This document shows, in pieces, positions 1 to 5,085 of a stretch of 5,869 nucleotides of DNA (position 1 is the stretch's first letter; every line of letters begins with the position of its first letter). The notes under the pieces are model-generated. The model saw only the letters and a list, made by a program, of their open reading frames with translations, made no database searches and was not told the origin of the DNA. Both the position numbers and the translations under genes were made by a program. This DNA comes from Chthoniobacter sp. (GTDB lineage: Bacteria > Verrucomicrobiota > Verrucomicrobiia > Chthoniobacterales > Chthoniobacteraceae). The stretch covers positions 1 to 5,869 of the forward strand of contig JANXSB010000505.1 of NCBI GenBank assembly GCA_025352865.1. The letters are read 5' to 3'.

Positions 1-994
1 CGTTCTTTTGCAGGAAATGATTCACGAGCAGCGGGATGTCGTCGGGCCGCTCGCGGAGGGCGGGCATTTCGATGGGGATGACGGCAAGGCGGTAGTAGAG
101 ATCCTCGCGGAAATTGCCGCTCTTGATCTTGTCGCCGAGCAGTTCATTGGTCGCGGCGAGGACGCGCACATTGATCGAGATGGTCTTGTTGTCGCCCACG
201 CGGCGGATTTGCCGCTCCTGTAAGACGCGGAGCAGTTTCGTCTGGAGCGGCTGGGCCATGGAGTTGACCTCGTCGAGGAAAATGGTGCCGAGTTCCGCTT
301 CCTCGAAGAGTCCCATCTTGTCCGCGACCGCGCCGGTGAACGATCCCTTTTTGTGCCCGAATAACTCGGACTCGAGCAGGTTCTCCGGCAGCGCGGAACA
401 GTTGATCGCGACGAAGGGCTGGTGCTGCCGGGTGCTGTTGAAATGGAGCGCGCGGGCGACGAGTTCCTTGCCGGTGCCGCTTTCGCCCTGGATCAGAATG
501 GTGCTGTCCGTGTCGGCCACCTTGGCGATGAGGTTGTAGATTTCCTGCATCCGCTCGGAGGTGCCGATGATGTTTTCAAAGCGGTACTTCTCCTTGACGA
601 TCTGCCGCAGGTTCTTGTTCTCCCGAACGAGACTCTGATTATCCAGCGCGCGCTGGATGGTGATCTGCAGCTCGTCCACTTTGAAGGGCTTGGTGATGTA
701 GTCGTAGGCTCCCAGCTTCATCGCCTCCAGCGCGGTCTCCACGGTCTTATAGGCGGTGATCAAAATGACCGGCGTCTGCGGCAGCACCTCGCGGCACTCG
801 CGCAGGATGTCGAGCCCGCCCACCTTGTCCATCCGCATGTCGGTGATGACGAGCTGCGGGGCGTGGGTGGAGAGGTTTTCCAGCGCCTTTGCGCCGGAGG
901 AGTAGGCCACGGTCTGGTGTCCACGTTCCTGGCAAATGTCGGAGATGACCGACACCATCGCGGGGTCGTCGTCGATGATGAGAATTCTAGCCAT
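1..994 (-). CDS. Sigma-54-dependent response regulator, NtrC family (C-terminus outside window)
   Basis: This is a two-component transcription activator: phosphorylation of its receiver domain should switch on an AAA+ ATPase that remodels sigma-54 RNA polymerase. I translated 331 residues from the ATG at 994-992 to the window edge. Residues 1-120 are a receiver domain with the acidic pair D9/D10, phosphoacceptor D52 (in VITDMRMD), T80 and K102. A charged linker (about 121-140) leads to the AAA+ domain. There the Walker A is GESGTGKE (170-177), the sigma-54 contact loop is GSFTGA (217-222, usually GAFTGA), the Walker B is TIFLDEV (237-243), and FREDLYYRL (295-303) carries the likely arginine fingers. 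The Fis-type helix-turn-helix expected at the C-terminus lies off the left edge. No Shine-Dalgarno sequence is seen, but the start gives the classic receiver N-terminus MARILIIDDD. The kinase partner and target genes cannot be told from the window. Confidence 0.96.
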   Translation of the reverse strand, partial: MARILIIDDDPAMVSVISDICQERGHQTVAYSSGAKALENLSTHAPQLVITDMRMDKVGGLDILRECREVLPQTPVILITAYKTVETALEAMKLGAYDYITKPFKVDELQITIQRALDNQSLVRENKNLRQIVKEKYRFENIIGTSERMQEIYNLIAKVADTDSTILIQGESGTGKELVARALHFNSTRQHQPFVAINCSALPENLLESELFGHKKGSFTGAVADKMGLFEEAELGTIFLDEVNSMAQPLQTKLLRVLQERQIRRVGDNKTISINVRVLAATNELLGDKIKSGNFREDLYYRLAVIPIEMPALRERPDDIPLLVNHFLQKN

Positions 995-1054
995 AAGAGG
1001 GTGTTTCGCGGGAATGAGATAGTTGCAGAGGTGAGAAATGGGAAGAGGAATGTG

Positions 1055-1068
1055 GCGAAACTTTTCGC
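1055..1068. promoter_or_regulatory. Short palindrome upstream of the response regulator gene (possible operator)
   Basis: GCGAAA and TTTCGC form 6-bp inverted arms around a 2-nt centre, about 67 nt upstream of the response regulator start. The position would suit an operator or a site near the promoter. I could not identify convincing -35/-10 or sigma-54 -24/-12 elements next to it, and a 6-bp palindrome can arise by chance. Confidence 0.2.
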
Positions 1069-1124
1069 GCGCCAATCACGGCTGGGTGATGCGCAGGCGG
1101 AGGAACTGGCGGGTGACGCCGACC

Positions 1125-1154
1125 TGCCTTTTGGTGCCGCAGCCGCAAAAGGCA
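1125..1154 (-). terminator. Hairpin downstream of the DUF2237 gene (possible terminator)
   Basis: TGCCTTTTG (1125-1133) and CAAAAGGCA (1146-1154) form a perfect 9-bp inverted repeat around a 12-nt loop. It begins 28 nt past the stop codon of the DUF2237 gene. The location fits transcription termination or 3'-end protection of the oxidoreductase/DUF2237 message. No T-tract follows on either strand, so it is not a textbook intrinsic terminator. A second stem (1134-1140 with 1163-1169) competes with it. Confidence 0.35.
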
Positions 1155-1182
1155 TCGGCGCGGCGGCACTTCCTCCCGCGTG

Positions 1183-1563
1183 TCAGGTCTGCGCCGGCCA
1201 GTCGAGCGCGTGCCGCTGCAAATCCTCGAGCGCAACAAACTCCAGCGCCGAAATGTGCGTGGCCGCGAGCCTGACCTGCGGCGCGCAGTCGGCCTCCAGC
1301 GCGTCCTGCCAGCGCGTGACGCAAAGGCACCAGCGGTCGCCCGGTTGCAAACCGGGAAACGCATACTCCGGCACGGGCGTGGAGAGGTCATTCCCCGCCG
1401 CGCGCGAAAACCGCAGGAACTCCGCCGTGGCCTGGATGCAGACCGTGTGCAGCCCGCGGTCGCCCGGCCCGGTGTGGCAGCAGCCGTCGCGGTAGAAGCC
1501 GGTGAGCGGCTCGAAACTGCACGGCTGGAGTGGCGTGCCGAGGACGTTGCTCGCCTGGGACAT
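1183..1563 (-). CDS. DUF2237 family protein
   Basis: This is a 126-residue soluble protein that I recognise as the DUF2237 family by its nearly invariant blocks: NVLGTPLQPC (6-15), TGFYRDGCC (21-29), HTVC (39-42), GNDLSTP (57-63), FPGLQPGDRWCLC (69-81) and, near the C-terminus, ALEFVALEDL. The length is normal for the family. The function is unknown. The conserved cysteines (C15, C28, C29, C42, C79, C81) suggest metal binding or redox chemistry, which is inference. There is no signal peptide, so it should be cytoplasmic. Its ATG lies 6 nt after the stop codon of the Tat-signal oxidoreductase, so the two are almost certainly co-transcribed and perhaps translationally coupled. Only a weak GGG lies upstream as a ribosome site. 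Confidence 0.93.
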   Translation of the reverse strand: MSQASNVLGTPLQPCSFEPLTGFYRDGCCHTGPGDRGLHTVCIQATAEFLRFSRAAGNDLSTPVPEYAFPGLQPGDRWCLCVTRWQDALEADCAPQVRLAATHISALEFVALEDLQRHALDWPAQT

Positions 1564-1569
1564 CGCCCG

Positions 1570-2994
1570 TCAGATTTTGTCGCTCGAATACTCCCAGCCC
1601 GCGCGGTACTTCGCGCGTTTGATGAAGCGGTTCGCGTCCGGCAGATTGACCACGTTGAGGTTTTTCGAGTCCCACTCGATCCGCTTTCCGGCCACCCGCA
1701 TGGCGAGCCCGCCGATGAGCGTGAGTTCGGTCAGCGGCACCGAGTAGTCGAACTGCGACATGAACGGAAACGCCTTCCCGTTCTTGATCGCGAGCGTCCA
1801 TTCTTCCTGCGGATTGCCGGCCTTGGGGCTGCGTTCGAGGGTCTTGGCGGGCGGGTTGGCGGTGAACTCCTCGTGCCGTTTTTTCGGCCAGATCTTCGGG
1901 TCGCGCGCCTGGTCGGCCTTGTTCAAAAGCACGCCCTCGGTGCCGACGATCATCCATCCGCCTTCGCTCGGCTGGCCGACTTTCGCGGCGTCCTTGTGGG
2001 CAAAGGCCTCGACCATGTCGATGACCTCGGGGAACGGCGGCAGATACGGCGTGCCGTCGGGCTTTTTCCCCTCGTACCACGTCAGCGTCACATCGCCGTG
2101 TTTCGCTACGTTGGGGAATTCCATTTTCACGATCGAGCCGGTGGGCCAGGCGATGTCGGTGAGATCATCGACCTGCGTGGCGGTGACGAACCGCGGCACG
2201 CCGAGGTCGAGCGCCCACGAGGCGGCGTCGATGAGATGGCAGCCCATGTCGCCAAACGCGCCGGCACCCCACTCGAGAAAGCCGCGCCATTTGAACGGAT
2301 GAATGTCCGGCGAATACTCGTGATCTGGCGTGGCCGCGAGCCACTGCTGCCAGTCGAGATTTTCCGGGATGTCGCCGGGCTTGAGGGAGGCGGCTTTTCC
2401 CTGCGGCCAGATCGGGCGGTTCGTCCAGACGTGGACTTCCTTCACCTTGCCGATGGCACCCGCGGCGATCCATTCCTTGACGAGGCGGTTGTCGTCGTAG
2501 GTGTGGCCCTGGTTTCCCATCTGCGAAATGATGCCCTTCTTCCTCGCCGCCTTGTGCATTTCGCGCACTTCCCAAAGCGTGTTGGCGAGCGGCTTCTGCA
2601 CGCACACATGCTTGCCCAGCGCCATCGCGTGCATGGCCGCCGGATAGTGCGCGTGGTCAGGCGTGGAGACGGTCACGGCGTCGATCTCTTTCACCTCGTC
2701 GAGCATCTTGCGGAAATCGCGGTATTGCTTCGCGCCCGGATATTTTTCCGCCGCCTTCGCGAGCGTCTTCGCGTCCACATCGCAGATCGCCACCACCTCA
2801 TTGTCCTTCGACGCGCCGCTCAGATCCGATTCGCCCTTTCCCCCGCACCCGATGGCCGCGATGCCCAGTTTTTTTCCCGGTGATCCCCCACCCTCCTGCG
2901 CCCAGAAAACGCGCGGAAGGACGAGCCCGCCGCTGGTCACGGCGAGGCTTTTGATGAAGGTGCGGCGGGAGGGACGGGATGGATGATTTTTCAT
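1570..2994 (-). CDS. Tat-signal Gfo/Idh/MocA family oxidoreductase
   Basis: A probable NAD(P)-dependent sugar or cyclitol dehydrogenase of the Gfo/Idh/MocA superfamily; the substrate cannot be read from sequence. With the chosen start it has 474 residues. The N-terminus is a twin-arginine signal: SRRTFIK (9-15), a hydrophobic stretch to about 31, and a possible cleavage site after A32. The Rossmann domain starts at IAAIGCGGKG (45-54), with D72 ending the second strand in place for cofactor ribose. The family EKP motif reads QKP (133-135). The C-terminal domain has WGAGAFGDMGCHLID (242-256) with the likely active-site D249 and H253. The frame stays open to an ATG at 3051, but the start at 2994 puts the RR motif at residues 10-11, as usual for Tat signals. 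The protein is probably exported folded with its cofactor. The DUF2237 gene follows after 6 nt. Many such paralogues occur in Verrucomicrobiota and Planctomycetota. Confidence 0.94.
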   Translation of the reverse strand: MKNHPSRPSRRTFIKSLAVTSGGLVLPRVFWAQEGGGSPGKKLGIAAIGCGGKGESDLSGASKDNEVVAICDVDAKTLAKAAEKYPGAKQYRDFRKMLDEVKEIDAVTVSTPDHAHYPAAMHAMALGKHVCVQKPLANTLWEVREMHKAARKKGIISQMGNQGHTYDDNRLVKEWIAAGAIGKVKEVHVWTNRPIWPQGKAASLKPGDIPENLDWQQWLAATPDHEYSPDIHPFKWRGFLEWGAGAFGDMGCHLIDAASWALDLGVPRFVTATQVDDLTDIAWPTGSIVKMEFPNVAKHGDVTLTWYEGKKPDGTPYLPPFPEVIDMVEAFAHKDAAKVGQPSEGGWMIVGTEGVLLNKADQARDPKIWPKKRHEEFTANPPAKTLERSPKAGNPQEEWTLAIKNGKAFPFMSQFDYSVPLTELTLIGGLAMRVAGKRIEWDSKNLNVVNLPDANRFIKRAKYRAGWEYSSDKI

Positions 2995-3195
2995 GGGAGT
3001 CGGGGAGTTGGGTTTTTTTGCAAACGGCGGAAGCGCCGAGGACATAACCATGAGCCGCGCGAAAATTTAGGCGAGACAAACCCGCGGCCGTTCACGCGCA
3101 ATTTTCCGCAATGATTTCTTGCCATGCGGTGAGGAAGTCCCACCTTTCTCCATAAGGAAGCCAAGGCCCGAAAAACGCAGCGAGTAAAAAACCTT
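2995..3195. promoter_or_regulatory. Divergent intergenic region with promoters for both flanking genes (inferred)
   Basis: These 201 nt separate the minus-strand oxidoreductase from the plus-strand DUF2007-like gene, so both promoters should lie here. I found no convincing -35/-10 pair on either strand. A TAAATT hexamer on the minus strand (3064-3069) is the best -10 candidate for the oxidoreductase, but it has no good -35. In-frame minus-strand ATGs at 3051 and 3045 leave the oxidoreductase start open. The right part holds one arm of the inverted repeat described separately. Confidence 0.45.
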
Positions 3196-3200
3196 ATGGA
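3149..3200 (+). promoter_or_regulatory. Perfect 9-bp inverted repeat with one arm over the start codon
   Basis: TCCATAAGG (3149-3157) is the exact reverse complement of CCTTATGGA (3192-3200), with 34 nt between. The right arm contains the ATG of the DUF2007-like gene (3196-3198). The left arm overlaps AAGGAAG (3154-3160), the only Shine-Dalgarno-like sequence near this gene, though it is too far upstream to act normally. In mRNA the stem would hide the start codon; in DNA the repeat could be an operator. No protein or ligand partner can be inferred. Confidence 0.4.
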
Positions 3201-3651
3201 ACAACTCATCACCGTCGCCACCTTCAATGACCGCGAGCCCGCGGAAAAAATCGCCAGCCGGCTTCGCGACGCCGGCTACACCGCCGAGATCTACGACGAG
3301 TCCCACGAGCAGAAATGGAAGCTCTTCAATCTCCACCCGCGCGCCCACATGCGCGTCCGCGTGCATTCGCACGAGGCCGACTCCGCGCACGCCCGGCTGA
3401 AGGAATGGCACGAGACCGAAGGCGCTCTCGCCGCCGCCGTCCACTGCCCAGAATGCGGCTCATCGAAGATCGAGTTCCCGCAATTTTCCCGCCGCACGCT
3501 CATGGGCGCGCTCCCCGCCGCGCTCGCCGCGACCGGCGTCATCGCGCAGGAATACTACTGCGAGGACTGCCACTTCACCTGGCCTGACAAAGTCGAAGCC
3601 ACGCCCGACCTCGACATCCTCAACTGGCCGAAGGCGACGCCCGCGTCGTGA
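3196..3651 (+). CDS. Small DUF2007-like protein with split C-terminal zinc ribbon
   Basis: A 151-residue protein of unknown function. Residues 1-70 resemble the DUF2007 (putative prokaryotic signal-transducing) fold: strand ITVATF (5-10), helix EPAEKIASRLRDAG (14-27), strand TAEIYDE (29-35) and a later strand MRVRVH (52-57). This is the same pattern of scanning adjacent residues into a small alpha/beta domain. The C-terminal part holds two CxxC knuckles, CPEC (84-87) and CEDC (122-125), which together would bind one zinc ion. The 34 residues between them include a hydrophobic stretch (about 102-117, LMGALPAALAATGVIA) that could be buried, form a hairpin or touch the membrane. The ATG has no nearby Shine-Dalgarno sequence and sits in a 9-bp inverted repeat. 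The gene stands alone on the plus strand and ends 6 nt from the end of the convergent membrane-protein gene. The family call is by pattern recognition. Confidence 0.85.
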   Translation: MEQLITVATFNDREPAEKIASRLRDAGYTAEIYDESHEQKWKLFNLHPRAHMRVRVHSHEADSAHARLKEWHETEGALAAAVHCPECGSSKIEFPQFSRRTLMGALPAALAATGVIAQEYYCEDCHFTWPDKVEATPDLDILNWPKATPAS

Positions 3652-3657
3652 GATTTT

Positions 3658-4380
3658 TCAGCGCGGGCTCGCGGTCAGCTCGGCACTGAAAACATTCTCG
3701 ATCCAGTGCGCGACGAAGAACTGCTTTTCCGTCGGCAGCCAGTGCTCGGAAGTGCCGATGATCGGACGCAGCGCCGTAGTCATCTGGAGACAGACGAGGA
3801 GAAAAATCACTGTCCAGACCTTGAGATGCACACGCTCGGAAACGCCGAGCACTTTCGTCAAATGCCCGAGCAGCCGCAGGCCAAACCATGTGGCAATCAG
3901 CCAGAAGAGCAGATGCAGCGTGCCGATGAAGGCGACGGATTCCGTGGACTGCGAAAACACCCACGCCACCGGAGCGAAGCCGAGCAGCAAAACGCCGGTC
4001 AGCGCGAGCGCGGCGAAAAGCACGCCCGCCATCCCACGCAGCGAAACCTCCGCGCCCGTGAGGCACGCAAAAATGTAGAGGCTCGGGAAGCAGATGAGTG
4101 CGCTGAGCAGCGCACCCGCACTCACTTTCACCGAAGCCGCGAGGAGCTGCGTGCCGCCGGAAAACGAGCCGATGAGCAGCCCATAAAGCGCAAACGCCGG
4201 CACCGCCGCGAGCGCAAGCAGCAGCCAGTGGCGCGAGGGTCGCGGATCGCAGAGCGCGTGGATTAAAACGACGGGCCGCTTGAGCAGCGTATCGAGAATC
4301 GCGCCGAGACCGGCGTCGGGCGGGAATGATGGCGGATTGGCGGCGGTGGGCAGGTTCGGTGGTTCGGTTGGTTGGTTCAT
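3658..4380 (-). CDS. Polytopic inner-membrane protein, paralogue of the upstream gene
   Basis: A 240-residue integral membrane protein that I cannot assign to a named family. A proline-rich hydrophilic N-terminus (1-24) is followed by an amphipathic segment and about five hydrophobic segments at roughly 52-71, 84-107, 117-142, 150-170 and 188-204. Motifs are ALYGLLIGSFSGGTQ (64-78), a lysine at 85, FAPVAWVFSQ (135-144) and LRPIIG (204-209). It aligns with the 4393-5085 protein at a constant 22-residue offset from ALYG through PVA without a gap, and again at LRP(I/F)(I/F)G, so the two arose by duplication. It is last in the ispH operon, 12 nt after the previous stop. The start region is rich in A and C in mRNA and lacks a Shine-Dalgarno sequence. 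No enzyme signature is visible; a transporter component, scaffold or Yip1-like protein are all possible. Confidence 0.88.
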   Translation of the reverse strand: MNQPTEPPNLPTAANPPSFPPDAGLGAILDTLLKRPVVLIHALCDPRPSRHWLLLALAAVPAFALYGLLIGSFSGGTQLLAASVKVSAGALLSALICFPSLYIFACLTGAEVSLRGMAGVLFAALALTGVLLLGFAPVAWVFSQSTESVAFIGTLHLLFWLIATWFGLRLLGHLTKVLGVSERVHLKVWTVIFLLVCLQMTTALRPIIGTSEHWLPTEKQFFVAHWIENVFSAELTASPR

Positions 4381-4394
4381 GTTGGTTTGGGTTT
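4353..4394. repeat. Short GGTT/GGTTCGGT simple repeat across a start codon
   Basis: Plus-strand GGTTCGGT occurs twice in tandem (4353-4360, 4361-4368), then GGTT units continue through the start codon of the 3658-4380 gene into the 12-nt spacer. On the coding strand this gives an A/C-rich, almost G-free initiation region that encodes the Asn/Pro/Thr-rich N-terminus. Unit lengths are imperfect, so it is a low-complexity tract rather than a clean microsatellite. Confidence 0.5.
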
Positions 4395-5085
4395 AGTTGA
4401 GGAGGTGCCGGAGGGCGTGAAAGACGGCTTCGTAAAAATTGCCGCGCATCGGATCGTCGGACAGAAAATGGACCGCCATGTCGGGCATGCCGAAGAAGGG
4501 CCGCAGCACCATCGAGAGCTGCGCGCCGAGGAAGAGATTGCCCGCGAGCCAGCTCCAGAAAACGCGCCGCGCCGCGCCGGGCGTTTCGCAGCACCGCTCC
4601 AGCAGGCGCAGCAGCCGCCGGTTCGCCACCACGCCCGCATACGCGATGAAGATCACCGTGAATAGCAGCGTCAGGTTGTGCCCCGTGTCGCGCGCAACCG
4701 AGTCGGGCGTCGGCGTATTGAGGCAAATGAAAAGCGCCACCGGACTCAGCGCCGCGAGCACCAACGCCAGAATGGTGAAGCTCATCAGAATCGCCAGCGA
4801 CGTCTGCCGGAAACTCAGCCCCGATCCGAGCACCTGCGCGAGCAATCCGTTCAGCAAGGCATTGCCGCCGCACGTCAGAAAAATCAGCAGCGGCATTTTG
4901 ACCGCCGTATAGACGGCCTGCAGCGGCGCGCGCCACAACCCGACCACGCCGCCGTACAGCGCGCAGCCCGCGGCAATCGTCAGCACGCACGTCAGCAGCC
5001 ACCGCGGCTCGCGCTCATCGAGCCACGGCGCGATGCGCTCCGAGTCTCCACGGCAAAGAATCACGAGTCGGCGCAACGCTTGCAT
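4393..5085 (-). CDS. Polytopic inner-membrane protein coupled to ispH
   Basis: A 230-residue membrane protein of unknown function. A charged N-terminus (1-28, with a DEREPRW segment at 23-29) precedes about five hydrophobic segments near 29-50, 62-86, 95-123, 136-154 and 175-194. Conserved points shared with its paralogue are ALYG (42-45), Q56, K63, SFR (91-93), SPVA (114-117), LLF (140-142) and LRPFFG (194-199), followed by a short polar tail. Its ATG overlaps the ispH stop as TGATG, so translation is probably coupled to ispH. The next membrane-protein gene starts 12 nt after its stop. The two may form a heteromer, which is inference. There are no catalytic motifs or binding cassettes. The start is well fixed by the overlap, since no Shine-Dalgarno sequence helps. 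Confidence 0.88.
   Translation of the reverse strand: MQALRRLVILCRGDSERIAPWLDEREPRWLLTCVLTIAAGCALYGGVVGLWRAPLQAVYTAVKMPLLIFLTCGGNALLNGLLAQVLGSGLSFRQTSLAILMSFTILALVLAALSPVALFICLNTPTPDSVARDTGHNLTLLFTVIFIAYAGVVANRRLLRLLERCCETPGAARRVFWSWLAGNLFLGAQLSMVLRPFFGMPDMAVHFLSDDPMRGNFYEAVFHALRHLLN

Noticed and set aside
422..1495. A 357-codon plus-strand frame opposite the response regulator.
   Set aside because: It is antisense to receiver and AAA+ motifs that are intact on the minus strand, and it extends through the gap into the DUF2237 gene.
1180..2883. A 567-codon open frame on the plus strand opposite the oxidoreductase and DUF2237 genes.
   Set aside because: It is antisense to two genes with clear family motifs, and its translation is Arg/Ala/Gly/His-rich without any domain, as expected of a shadow frame in GC-rich DNA.
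3025..3038. CGGCG/CGCCG hairpin with a 4-nt loop near a T7 tract.
   Set aside because: The T-tract precedes the hairpin on the plus strand and reads as A on the minus strand, so it is not an intrinsic terminator for either direction.
3108..3124. Minus-strand TGGC...TTGC resembling a sigma-54 promoter upstream of the oxidoreductase.
   Set aside because: The distance between GG and GC is 12 nt instead of the required 10.
3487..3507. SRRTLM inside the DUF2007-like protein looks like a Tat motif followed by hydrophobic residues.
   Set aside because: It sits at residue 98, between two zinc knuckles, not at an N-terminus, and there is no plausible start just before it.
3662..3673. CGCG-GGCT-CGCG mini-hairpin at the convergent gene ends as a terminator.
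   Set aside because: It has only 4 bp, lies within the coding end of the membrane-protein gene and has no following T-tract on either strand.
3620..5002. A 460-codon open frame on the minus strand across both membrane-protein genes.
   Set aside because: It runs out of frame through two well-formed membrane proteins and through their stop/start junction; its composition is shadow-like.
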